This document shows positions 17,351 through 25,331 of a stretch of DNA of 48,906 nucleotides, one piece after another (the first letter of the stretch is position 1; the number at the start of each line of letters is the position of its first letter). The notes below the pieces were generated by a model. It was given only the letters and a program-made list of their open reading frames with translations. It was not told the origin of the DNA and made no database searches. Both the position numbers and the translations under genes were made by a program. The DNA lies in NCBI GenBank assembly GCA_019359245.1, contig JAHHHR010000056.1:1-48906 (forward strand). The letters run 5' to 3'. This stretch comes from Nostoc desertorum CM1-VF14. GTDB taxonomy: Bacteria; Cyanobacteriota; Cyanobacteriia; Cyanobacteriales; Nostocaceae.

Positions 17351-18700
17351 ATGCACTCTAATCAAGACAACGTAGTTCCTTTTGGCTCTAACTATCCAGT
17401 TTCAGGTTTGCCCCCACAAAACATCGAAGCTGAAGAAGCGATTTTGGGCGGGATTATGCTTGACCCAGAAGCAATGACTAGAGTCAGCGATCGCTTGAGC
17501 GTTGAAGCTTTTTACATCAGCGCCCATAAAGATATCTATCAAGCCGCAGTCCAACTTCATGCTACATATCAACCCACAGATTTACTAAGCGTCACCGCTT
17601 GGTTGGCTGACCACAATCTGCTCAACCGCATTGGTGGCAGAAACAAGTTAGCGACTCTGGTAGACCGCACTGTATCAGCCGTCAACATTGATGCTTTGGC
17701 TGATCTGGTGATGGAGAAATATCGACGGCGGCAGTTAATCAAAGTGGGCAATGAAATTGTCCACCTCGGCTACGAAACAGAAACTGAACTGCCCCTTGTC
17801 CTTGGACAAGCTGAGGCGAAAGTTTTTGGTGTTACTCAAAATCAAAGCGATGAACGCTGCAAGGTTTTCTCTGCACAAGACATGGGTATCGAACTTTTTC
17901 AAAAGCTGGAGATGGGCAATATGGCAGGGCAGAAGGTTGGTTGGTACGACCTGGAAAATATCACCGGCGGCATTTATCCGAGCAGTTTAGTTGTAGTAGC
18001 TGCTGAATCCCACATGGGAAAAACCCATTTTATGATTTCTTACGCTTACGAAATCATGACTAAGCTCGGATTACCAGTTCTGTACGTAACTCCAGAAATG
18101 GATAAGAATCAACTTAATGCTCGAATGCTGGCCCGAATCACAGGCGTAGATGCTTCTATGATTCAAACCAATACCCAATGCTACTGGGAGCAAATAGCAC
18201 AAGGCATAGGACAGATGGTGGAACTGCCTTGGAAGGTTTACGAGCATTCGTCCCCTACAACCGCAATGATTGCAAGTGCGGTGCGCCGTGCTATTGCCGA
18301 ATTTGGTGGTTCTATTGGTGCTGTGTTTATTGACTACTTGCAGCAGATTCCTCTGGAGTCCGGCGGGAACATGGCTTTTGAAGTCGGCAAGATTACCCGC
18401 CAGATTCGGGATATTGCCAAGTCTCACAAAATCCCTGTTTTCTTAGGCTGTCAAATCAATCGGGGCAATCAAACTACGGCTGATAAACGCCCCAATCGTC
18501 ATCTGTTACGTAATTCTGGCGAAATCTTTGAGGTTTGTGACCAGTTAATCATGCTTTACCGGGATGCTGTCTACACAAAAGACCCAAGCGATCGCACTAT
18601 TGAGTTGATTGTTGAGAAAAACCGCCTTTACGGTAAACTCGGCACTGCGACGATGTTGTGCGATTTATCTACATCGAAATTTTTGAACTTGGCGAGATAA
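17351..18700 (+). CDS. dnaB: DnaB-like replicative DNA helicase
   Basis: 449 residues, typical length for DnaB. The N-terminal primase-interacting domain starts at PPQNIEAEEAILGGIMLDPE and includes FYISAHKDIYQAAVQLH and ADLVMEKYRRRQLI. The RecA-like motor has Walker A AAESHMGKTHF (residues 217-227; AxxSMGKT in most DnaBs), Walker B AVFIDYLQQI (324-333), a LGCQINRGNQ sensor segment and a C-terminal EKNRLYGKLGT arginine-finger region. It unwinds duplex DNA 5' to 3' at forks as a hexamer. HVE-like changes in Walker A and its place behind a replication-type gene mark it as the element's helicase and not the chromosomal copy. Expression now may depend on the insertion sequence upstream. Confidence 0.92.
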   Translation: MHSNQDNVVPFGSNYPVSGLPPQNIEAEEAILGGIMLDPEAMTRVSDRLSVEAFYISAHKDIYQAAVQLHATYQPTDLLSVTAWLADHNLLNRIGGRNKLATLVDRTVSAVNIDALADLVMEKYRRRQLIKVGNEIVHLGYETETELPLVLGQAEAKVFGVTQNQSDERCKVFSAQDMGIELFQKLEMGNMAGQKVGWYDLENITGGIYPSSLVVVAAESHMGKTHFMISYAYEIMTKLGLPVLYVTPEMDKNQLNARMLARITGVDASMIQTNTQCYWEQIAQGIGQMVELPWKVYEHSSPTTAMIASAVRRAIAEFGGSIGAVFIDYLQQIPLESGGNMAFEVGKITRQIRDIAKSHKIPVFLGCQINRGNQTTADKRPNRHLLRNSGEIFEVCDQLIMLYRDAVYTKDPSDRTIELIVEKNRLYGKLGTATMLCDLSTSKFLNLAR

Positions 18701-18741
18701 TTTCATGCAATGAGCTTTTTTTAAGTTTTAGAGGTCGATAT

Positions 18742-18756
18742 ATGAAAGCGCTATGA
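18742..18756 (+). other. Four-codon leader ORF coupled to the methyltransferase start
   Basis: gagg stands at 18731, 7 bases before an ATG that reads M-K-A-L-stop. Its TGA (18754-18756) overlaps the ATG of the methyltransferase (18753) as ATGA. The methyltransferase start itself has no good ribosome site, so re-initiation from this mini-ORF may drive its translation. This is seen in the sequence; the function is inference. Confidence 0.35.
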
Positions 18757-19946
18757 TTCGGACACTGCAACAACAGAGGGCAACCAAGGAAGATATCATC
18801 GCCTTTATCAAAAAAGCGAAAACCAAAAAGCTATCACCAAAATCAGATGTCTGCAAAAATTTTGATAACACAAAATTAAAACCAGTTCTTCCAGATGATG
18901 CACCGATCGCCATAGTACTTTTCGCGGGTGGCGGCGGGATTGAAGCAGGGATGGTTGAAGCCGGGATTCGTCCAGTTATTGCAGTGGAGTTTGACCCAAG
19001 CAAACCAGACTTGAGCAGGGCGATCGCTAAAACCCATCACCACAACTTTAGCGAGTATGGCTGTAGAATAATCCAGCTAACAGTCCAAGAAGTAGCACAG
19101 TCAGGATTTCTAGATTTTCCCCGCCGCCCCGATTACCTCCATGCCTCCCCGGTGTGCGCCAACTTCAGCCAAGCTCACACAGCCAAAGCGGGTAAGGGCG
19201 GCGAAACTACCGATGATTTGACGGCTGCGATCGCGGTGGCAGAAGCCATCCGACAGTTGCAGCCACGGGTGTTTACGCTGGAGAATGTACCGCGCTATCA
19301 GAACAGTCAGAGTTTCAATATCATTCTGGATGTTTTGGAACAAGAGGGGTACTCGGTTACTTACAGCGTGGTGAATATGGCTGATTTTGGACTGCCCCAG
19401 GCGCGGCGGCGGTTAGTTCTGGTTGCAAGCAAGGGTTTTCATGTTGCCCTACCTATGGGAGCTACACCTTGCGGTTGGTACGAGGCGATCGCTCACCTAA
19501 TCCCCACCATGACCGATTCCCAACTACTCCCTAAACAACAGCAAGCTTTGGAGAAATTTTTAGCCGGGAATGCGCCAACACCAGTGCTAATAGAAAGAGT
19601 TGGAGGGCGTACACAGTCCAAATATAAACCCGGACATCTACCCTGTAACACGATACTGCGATCGCATTTCACTGATCACAAAGGTTGCAACCGTAGTAGG
19701 TTCGCTGATATTTGGTTGCCGGATGGTACGGTCAAATCCTTGTCTATTGAGGGGGCTGCGATCTTGCAAGGGTTTCCCGGTTGGTACGAGTTTCCCAACG
19801 AAACTGCCACTGCTGGGTCAATCATCGGCTATTCCGTGCCTCCCAGTTTCGCAACTCAATTATTTGCATCAGTACAAAGTATCTTACAAGGTCAATGCCG
19901 TCGTAATAGTCGCTGTAAACAAATTGATCATTACCGCCCTCACTAG
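18753..19946 (+). CDS. DNA (cytosine-5-)-methyltransferase
   Basis: 397 residues. Motif I is IVLFAGGGGIEAGMVEAGI (about 54-72), motif IV has the catalytic Cys135 in ASPVCANFSQA, motif VI is LENVP (E177), motif VIII is PQARRRLVLVA (216-225), and motifs IX-X appear as RSRFADIW...SIEGAAILQGFP and GYSVPPSFATQLF. It methylates C5 of cytosine with S-adenosylmethionine. The target-recognition region between motifs VIII and IX (about 230-320) is short. The last 20 residues after SVQSILQGQ are antisense to an RTX gene remnant, so the natural C-terminus was replaced at the island border; all catalytic motifs remain. No restriction endonuclease is nearby. Confidence 0.9.
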   Translation: MIRTLQQQRATKEDIIAFIKKAKTKKLSPKSDVCKNFDNTKLKPVLPDDAPIAIVLFAGGGGIEAGMVEAGIRPVIAVEFDPSKPDLSRAIAKTHHHNFSEYGCRIIQLTVQEVAQSGFLDFPRRPDYLHASPVCANFSQAHTAKAGKGGETTDDLTAAIAVAEAIRQLQPRVFTLENVPRYQNSQSFNIILDVLEQEGYSVTYSVVNMADFGLPQARRRLVLVASKGFHVALPMGATPCGWYEAIAHLIPTMTDSQLLPKQQQALEKFLAGNAPTPVLIERVGGRTQSKYKPGHLPCNTILRSHFTDHKGCNRSRFADIWLPDGTVKSLSIEGAAILQGFPGWYEFPNETATAGSIIGYSVPPSFATQLFASVQSILQGQCRRNSRCKQIDHYRPH

Positions 19947-20064
19947 CCAGGGTGTCATTGCTCTGGTTACCTGTAATATCGTTGCCTGCAAGATCCTTAA
20001 TCGTGTCCGCCTCGGAACTACCCACTAAAGTATCATTACCGTTGGTTCCAATGATATTTGCCAT
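19822..20064 (-). pseudogene. 5' remnant of an RTX (haemolysin-type Ca-binding) gene
   Basis: From the ATG at 20064 the product starts MANIIGTNGNDTLVGSSEAD and continues with degenerate GGNDxL-type nonapeptide units (AGNDITGNQSNDTLASEGGND) up to QFVYSDYYDGIDLV near 19890. Such repeats bind calcium in type I-secreted proteins. The frame then runs on the opposite strand of the methyltransferase gene, which is unrelated sequence, so the rest of the RTX gene was lost when the accessory island joined here. Related full-length proteins usually continue past YDGID with further beta-roll or C-terminal secretion signal. It is not expected to be functional. Confidence 0.7.
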
Positions 20065-20269
20065 AATCTTTTATACCTAAATAAATCAATTTTTTCAGTA
20101 ACTTCAATTCTCAACCTTGAGCCTAGTGCTGTTTCCGGGCACAAAAACTCGCCTCAAATTGGCGTTTTCAGCATACTTTACTGGGCTAATTTTGAGACTC
20201 ACTTCCGTTTATAGTTTCGGTTCAGGAGTGTTAGGGTACTTGAAAATTTTGATTTTGAATTGGTATGAT

Positions 20270-21025
20270 TCACATCCAGGTTTTTTCTTCCGGTGACAGT
20301 TGATTTACTTGCTGTTGAAACCAAGTTTCAAAATTTTCTTGTAGTAATCGTTGGCGCATAAAGTTGTCAAACTGTGCAGTTATAAACTTTTCCACACGTA
20401 AAATTACCCATAATTCTCCAAAGAGTATGGGTGGTTGAACTATACCCACTTGCCTTGTGCAAAGTAACTGAGCAAAATTGGGAGTGATAGTACCAAGTTC
20501 TACTGGGCCGACGATGCCGCCTGTATTAGCTTCTGTCCCTTGAGAATATTCACGCGCTAGTTCAGCAAATGACTGTTCTCCTTCTGTAATTCGGAAAAAT
20601 AGTTCGTTGGCAGTTCCTTTGTTTTCAGTCCGAATTAAAGAATAAATGACTTGATCAAAATGTTTTTTGTATTTGAGAAAGTAAGATTCTAGTTGATTTC
20701 CCCAAGTTATTTGCTTGAACTTTTCAACTCTGAGCTTTCGGGTTGCGAAAAGTTCTAATTGCTCTTGAGTCAGATAATAACGTGAACACCAATCTTGGAT
20801 TTTTTGCTCGCTTGTCAAATCCCAATGCTGATAAAATTGCTCTAGAGCATGAGATGTTTCTGCTTGTGTGCAGGTGATTGGTGCGATCGCAGATTCGATA
20901 ATGCTCTGAGATAAAAATTGCCCAATCAGGTTGTAACTAGCCAAAAATGGGATAATTTCTTTAGGTAAGACCGAAATGCAGCTATGCCCGTTGTAGACAT
21001 CACCTATTTGTAAAGCTTTAGTCAT
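20270..21025 (-). CDS. Parvulin-type peptidyl-prolyl cis-trans isomerase (PpiC/SurA-like)
   Basis: 251 residues from the ATG at 21025. The N-terminal 110 residues are helical (LIGQFLSQSIIESAIAPITC; LTSEQKIQDWCSRYYLTQEQLE), like SurA-type chaperone regions. Residues 125-215 form the parvulin domain: VIYSLIRTENKGTANELFFRITEGEQSFAELAREYSQG is split here by the usual loop, followed by GGIVGPVELGTITPNFAQLL and a PPILFGELWVILRVEKF strand. No signal peptide is seen. In cyanobacteria such genes often lie beside type I secretion systems and their substrates; here it stands between a PPC-domain gene and an RTX remnant, which fits a role in folding exported proteins (inference). Confidence 0.85.
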   Translation of the reverse strand: MTKALQIGDVYNGHSCISVLPKEIIPFLASYNLIGQFLSQSIIESAIAPITCTQAETSHALEQFYQHWDLTSEQKIQDWCSRYYLTQEQLELFATRKLRVEKFKQITWGNQLESYFLKYKKHFDQVIYSLIRTENKGTANELFFRITEGEQSFAELAREYSQGTEANTGGIVGPVELGTITPNFAQLLCTRQVGIVQPPILFGELWVILRVEKFITAQFDNFMRQRLLQENFETWFQQQVNQLSPEEKTWM

Positions 21026-21190
21026 ATTTCAAGACTATTTTGTTGAAATATTTGATAAGTGCAGCGATCATTTTTGGAATAAAGCGGCAAAGTTCAAGTA
21101 TGATTCTCTGCCGCAAGACTATTTACGTACACTTGAGAGCATTACCTTACAATGCTTTCAATTACCGCTTATCACTTCTAATGCCTAAAC

Positions 21191-21937
21191 TTAAGCATCA
21201 GTGGTGGTAAATTGGTCAAAAGTTAAGGTGTAAGCAGTCTGTGTACTACTAAATTGATTGACCTGCAAGAAGTAATTACCAGAAAGATTAGTGTTGGAAA
21301 TTACTTCCGATGTAATACCACCACTAGTAGAACGTGCAACTTCCTCACCTGCATCAACAATACGATTGTTGTTATAGTCCGCAATCAGTCGGATGTCAGC
21401 ATCACTTTGGAGTCCGCTCAGTGTAATGTCGACACCCTCAAATAATCCCAGAGAGAATTCGTAAGTATCTGTGGTGTTGGTATTACTTATTGTCCCAAAG
21501 CGGGTAACATCAGCTGACAAGTCACCAAGTGCAAACTCTCTAGGCAAAAGATTGCTGAAACCACTTGTCGAATTGGGTGTACTTGCAGACAAGGCTAAAT
21601 CGTAACTTACATCGCCTGATGAACCGCTAAAGCGACGGACTTCGGCAAAATAAGTACCTGCGTCTGCTCGACGATTAAGGAAGTCATCTTGGTTGCTCCC
21701 CCTACTAGAAGAATCAACTAGTTGGTCGCCTGTATCAAAGAAACCGTTACCGTTATCTTGATAAAGGCGCAAATCGGCATCATCACCAGCACTGATATCT
21801 GTCAGAGACAAATTGATGTTTTGGGTAGTGTCAATTCTGAACTCAAAGACATCAGTGGAATCTAAAACATTTAAATTAAAGTCATTGTTGGTAACAGGGG
21901 TAGCAGACAGAACACCGATATTATCGTAGACAGTCAT
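21191..21937 (-). CDS. PPC (bacterial pre-peptidase C-terminal) domain protein, probably exported
   Basis: 248 acidic residues without a signal peptide. Two PPC-like beta domains are visible: residues 28-115 (DVFEFRIDTTQNINLSL, DADLRLYQDNGNGFFDTGD, AGTYFAEVRRFSG) and 145-245 (DTYEFSLGLFEGVDITLSGL, DADIRLIADYNNNRIVDAGE, GNYFLQVNQFSS). PPC domains usually sit at the end of secreted proteases; this protein consists only of them. The acidic composition and the neighbouring parvulin and RTX genes suggest type I export. No cysteine is present. A 620-base intergenic region lies upstream, with an inverted-repeat arm shared with the 37-kb region. Confidence 0.75.
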   Translation of the reverse strand: MTVYDNIGVLSATPVTNNDFNLNVLDSTDVFEFRIDTTQNINLSLTDISAGDDADLRLYQDNGNGFFDTGDQLVDSSSRGSNQDDFLNRRADAGTYFAEVRRFSGSSGDVSYDLALSASTPNSTSGFSNLLPREFALGDLSADVTRFGTISNTNTTDTYEFSLGLFEGVDITLSGLQSDADIRLIADYNNNRIVDAGEEVARSTSGGITSEVISNTNLSGNYFLQVNQFSSTQTAYTLTFDQFTTTDA

Positions 21938-22250
21938 TTTTGACTCCTTTTGTTGTTGATATTGGTTAAGTTAAACTCAGCAGACGTAATTTTTGTCTGG
22001 ATTCCAACAGCAAATTACCTGCAATTCAATTCCAGGATTTGAGAATATGACAACCTAAAGTGAAGACTTTATGACATGAGTCTTTTGGTAATTCATATTA
22101 TCTTCAGCAAGTACTAACGCAAGGCGGAAGTCACGCATAATTGGATTTAGAGCTTCTTGCGCCATTTGAAATGGTATGTTTATTTCTGCTGTGCTTTACT
22201 AGGCAGGTTTGATTAGTCAACATAGTTTTTCTCTCTTTGTTAATTAGGTG
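21938..22250. other. Intergenic region upstream of the PPC gene
   Basis: AT-rich and non-coding. It should hold the leftward promoter of the PPC gene; the shared inverted-repeat arm follows on its right. I see no further structure. Confidence 0.4.
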
Positions 22251-22535
22251 ATGCAGAGATAATTAGGTAACTTTTAAGAAGTTGCATATTTCTGGGATGA
22301 ATTTGTGCTTGTAACCATCAAAATTTTGTTCTGTATTTAACGAACTTATTCAATGATTCCGCTAGTCCCCAAAGAAAGCATCTTTTTAAATGAACTTCTC
22401 TGCATATCACTCTCTACGATGACTTTTAGTCTTTATGCACTAAAATTGGAAAAGTTTTGAAAAATCTGTAAAGTCCTTACGCAGCAAGGAATTAGCTTTT
22501 GTCTCTATGGCTGTATAATTGAAATCAGCTATGTT
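22251..22535 (+). repeat. Left arm of a long inverted repeat flanking the CHAT/adhesin cluster
   Basis: Bases 22389-22535 match the complement of 36837-36984 with only scattered differences (roughly 90 percent by eye), including tgaacttctctgcatatcac, tgaaaaatctgtaaa and gcagcaaggaattagctttt. The match restarts at 22251-22265 (atgcagagataatta) against 37033-37047. The inner end lies 21 bases before the sigma-factor ATG, so this arm contains that gene's promoter (gctgtataattg is a plausible -10 region). Confidence 0.85.
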
Positions 22536-22556
22536 TCAAACAGCGGCGAGTGTTCC

Positions 22557-23756
22557 ATGCAACCCCGACAGGGCATTGTTGAAATCTTTTCTACCTTTGT
22601 GCAATTTGATGTAGACCAGTTTAGTGGTTGGGCAACAGATGCCAAACTGCGACGCAGTATGAAAGTTTGCCTGGAGTCGTCAACTGAGAAATCAGATACC
22701 TTTTGGGCGCTTTACTGGTATAGAGTTTGGCAGACTCAATCTAGTGCTGTGGCACTGGCACATATTTCTGCTTATTTACAAGAGGTGTGCTATTGGACTG
22801 CAAAAAAATTCGCCCTCAACTTTCCCACGCAGTCGTCTGTAGCAGACTGTTTTCAAATGGCGATCGCTAATACTAACAAAATACTCAAAAATTTCAACCC
22901 TCAATACAGTTCGCATTTAAAAGCCTATGCAGAATTAACTTTTGAATCGATTATCAAAGATGCACTGCGTTTACACCGAGAAGCAGACATTTGCTCAGAC
23001 TGGGCATTATTGCATAAACTCAGCCGCAAACGCCTAGTGCAGTCATTACAAAATGCCGGATTTAACGCCGAAAGCATCGAGAGTTATGTTTTAGCCTGGG
23101 AGTGCTTTAAGGAACTCTACACAGGTAACAATACAAAAATTCGTCAGCTTACCAACCCAGATGCTCTGACTTGGCAGGCTATTAGTAATCTTTATAATGC
23201 AGAACGTTTCAGCCGATTGAGTTCGCCTACAGCCGCAGTCAATCAGCAAACCGTAGAAACCTGGGTATTATCTGCTGCTAAAGCTGCCCGTACTTTCCTC
23301 TATCCTAAGTTTGTTTCCGTAGACGCTCCCCTCAAAGAAGATGATGGTAATTTATTAGATATATTGCCTGTAGATTTGCAAACATCTTTACTAACGGAAA
23401 TTATTGAGCAGGAAGAAACTGCGAATATGCGATCGCAGCAAGCTCAGTTAAACCAAGTTTTGTCCGAAACGATCGCTGCACTCGATGCTGAGTCCCAAAA
23501 AGTACTACAAGCTTACTACGTTCAACAATTGACTCAACAAGAAATTGCTGCCCAGCTAGAAATGAAGCAATATACTGTTTCTCGTCGCCTGAGCAGCATT
23601 AAAAAGTCATTGCTCCTAACTCTCACGCAATGGAGTCAAAACACCTTGCATATTTCTCCCAAATCCGACGTAGTAGATGCCATAAACACAAGTTTAGAGG
23701 AATGGCTCAAAGTCCAATATAGCCATACCCCGATTCAATCAGCAGACAAGAAATAA
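22557..23756 (+). CDS. Sigma-70-family-like regulator (region 4 HTH)
   Basis: 399 residues. The C-terminal part has LDAESQKVLQAYYVQQLTQQ, then EIAAQLEMKQYTVSRRLSSI (about 310-345), a sigma region 4 helix-turn-helix that would contact the -35 element. The middle (residues 75-185) is helical, with FQMAIANTNKILKNFNPQYS and a YAELTFESIIKDALR stretch resembling sigma region 2 in position but not clearly in sequence. The N-terminal 75 residues are unique to this cyanobacterial type. It opens the rightward DUF1822/CHAT/DUF928/adhesin series. I infer that it directs transcription of this cassette. Promoter and upstream sequence lie in the long inverted repeat. Confidence 0.8.
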   Translation: MQPRQGIVEIFSTFVQFDVDQFSGWATDAKLRRSMKVCLESSTEKSDTFWALYWYRVWQTQSSAVALAHISAYLQEVCYWTAKKFALNFPTQSSVADCFQMAIANTNKILKNFNPQYSSHLKAYAELTFESIIKDALRLHREADICSDWALLHKLSRKRLVQSLQNAGFNAESIESYVLAWECFKELYTGNNTKIRQLTNPDALTWQAISNLYNAERFSRLSSPTAAVNQQTVETWVLSAAKAARTFLYPKFVSVDAPLKEDDGNLLDILPVDLQTSLLTEIIEQEETANMRSQQAQLNQVLSETIAALDAESQKVLQAYYVQQLTQQEIAAQLEMKQYTVSRRLSSIKKSLLLTLTQWSQNTLHISPKSDVVDAINTSLEEWLKVQYSHTPIQSADKK

Positions 23757-23814
23757 TTTTGTCTCTTCCCACTCCCTAATATGGTCTTTATATAGAGCCA
23801 TTCTAAAATTATTT

Positions 23815-24966
23815 ATGTTGAATCCACCTGCCCCATTCACTATTGACTCACAGCATTTATACTTGGAAATTACTCAATTTCCAGAAGTGCAAGAACAACT
23901 ATACTCAACAGCTGGTGCTTGTCAACGTGGGTGGATAAATCAAAAATGCTTGCAAGCATTTTTGCCTTGGTTCAAGGAGGAAATTGCTCCCACCGCCAGG
24001 GTTTATCCTAACAGTGCGGCATTGCCGAGTTTTTGGGAAGTAGTCAATGGCACAGCTATTACTTTCGAGCGTGATCGCCTCGTATTAATTCCCACCCTGG
24101 CGATAGATGACGATGAGTTATGCGTACCGCAAGAATGGGTAGATATTCCAGAGTGGGTTGCTGACTATTACGTAGCAGTACAAGTCAACCCTGATGATGG
24201 CTGGATGAAAATTTTTGGCTATACAACGCATCAAATTCTGAAAACAAAAGGAGTTTACAATCCTGGGGATCGCACTTACAGCTTGGAAAAAGAAGATTTA
24301 ATTCCAGATATTAATGTGCTGTGGGTTACACGCCAACTCGATCAGTCAGAAGCCTTACGTGCTGAGATTGCACCAATAGATTCTATTAGCAAAACCCAGG
24401 CAGAAAACCTTTTAGAAAGATTGGGCGATCGCGATGTGAAATTTCCGCGTTTGGCAGTTCCATTTTCACTCTGGGGTGCGCTCTTGGCACATAGCGGTTG
24501 GCGAAAAAAGTTGTATGAACTGCGTCAGGGTTTACTCATACAGCAGTCAATTCCGCAATGGTTACAGACAGGAGTAGCCAATTTAGCTCAACAGTGGGGA
24601 TGGGAAAAAAGAGAATTTGTTATGGTACCTGTGGGAATGCGGAGTGCAGAACCAGTTCTCGGCTTGTCTCGGCAAATAAAAGTTGCAGAGCAAACATACG
24701 AGTTACGCATTTTCCCAAAAAGCGCTTCTGAGGATTATGTTTGGCGTTTTGAATTGCGAAGTACAACTCTTAATGGTCAAATTCCGGCTGGGTTTAAGCT
24801 TCGACTACTAACGGAAGATTTACAAACTTTTGAAAATAATCAAGATACAGCAACAACTCCTGTAGATATGTTGTATTTGGAAGTAATTTTGGAACTAGGA
24901 GAAGGATTGGTTTGGGAAATAGAACCTACACCTGAAGACTTTGACCGAGAAATTTTGCGGTTTTAA
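23815..24966 (+). CDS. DUF1822 family protein
   Basis: 383 residues from the ATG at 23815, 58 bases after the sigma-like gene. The pattern FTIDSQHLYLEI, a CxxGWINQKCLQAFLPWF-like block, LPSFWEVVNGTAITF, RLVLIPTLAIDDDELCVPQEWVDIPEW and VAVQVNPDDGWMKIFGYTTH is that of DUF1822, a cyanobacterial family nearly always found with sigma-like and CHAT/CHASE2 genes. The C-terminal third (AEQTYELRIFPKSASEDYVW; LYLEVILELGEGLVWEI) resembles a beta sandwich. No signal peptide or catalytic motif is visible. It probably serves the same unknown process as its neighbours. Confidence 0.85.
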   Translation: MLNPPAPFTIDSQHLYLEITQFPEVQEQLYSTAGACQRGWINQKCLQAFLPWFKEEIAPTARVYPNSAALPSFWEVVNGTAITFERDRLVLIPTLAIDDDELCVPQEWVDIPEWVADYYVAVQVNPDDGWMKIFGYTTHQILKTKGVYNPGDRTYSLEKEDLIPDINVLWVTRQLDQSEALRAEIAPIDSISKTQAENLLERLGDRDVKFPRLAVPFSLWGALLAHSGWRKKLYELRQGLLIQQSIPQWLQTGVANLAQQWGWEKREFVMVPVGMRSAEPVLGLSRQIKVAEQTYELRIFPKSASEDYVWRFELRSTTLNGQIPAGFKLRLLTEDLQTFENNQDTATTPVDMLYLEVILELGEGLVWEIEPTPEDFDREILRF

Positions 24967-25072
24967 GTTTTACCTTCAAAAATCTTCACGTTTAGCCTCT
25001 ATTATTTACTCTTAAACTGAATTTCACTACACACAATAACCTATTTAGCAACCAAGATATATATAGCAGGGT

Positions 25073-25301
25073 GTAAGGGCACAGCAGTGCCCATAGGTGT
25101 TAATTTAACGTGAAACCCTTGTCAAGACGTGATATTGAGTTTATTTACTTATGGTTACTCACAGCGTCACCTCACCCCGGGGTCTAAACCCAAAACCATC
25201 TCTCCCCAATACATACGGGGAGGGTTAAGGTGGGGTAAAGCGTATGTGTTACAAGGGTTTGGGCTTAAGTTTACACCAATGGGTACTGCCGTGCCCCTAC
25301 G
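25073..25301. repeat. 229-bp foldback (MITE-like) element between DUF1822 and CHAT genes
   Basis: The arms 25073-25122 and 25252-25301 are imperfect inverted repeats of about 50 bases (gtaagggcacagcagtgccc against gtaggggcacggcagtaccc, then ggtgt and aaacccttgt). Between them lies a second nested hairpin (cctcacccc / ggtggggt and ctctcccc / ggggaggg). The whole gap is non-coding; a 66-codon frame across it is an artefact of the repeat. Confidence 0.7.
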
Positions 25302-25331
25302 GGTATACTCAACATCTAGAGAGAACTAGCT

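Larger units (their letters stand above)
7045..19890. mobile_element. Putative integrated plasmid- or phage-like island (remnant)
   Basis: This block joins an XRE regulator, tight runs of small hypothetical genes, a phage-type Gp37/Gp68 protein, two solitary DNA methyltransferases, a replication-type helix-turn-helix protein and a DnaB-like helicase next to it. That set is typical of plasmids and phages, not of a cyanobacterial core region. The right limit is sharp: the methyltransferase 3' end runs into an antisense RTX gene remnant near 19880-19895. The left limit is not resolved; it may lie near the pseudogene at 6483-7000. No integrase, attachment-site repeat, capsid or conjugation gene was seen. 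The replication-type gene is broken by an IS4-family element, so the island is probably no longer autonomous. Confidence 0.45.

Noticed and set aside
25129..25329. 66-codon plus-strand frame
   Set aside because: It runs across the foldback repeat element and has no ribosome site.
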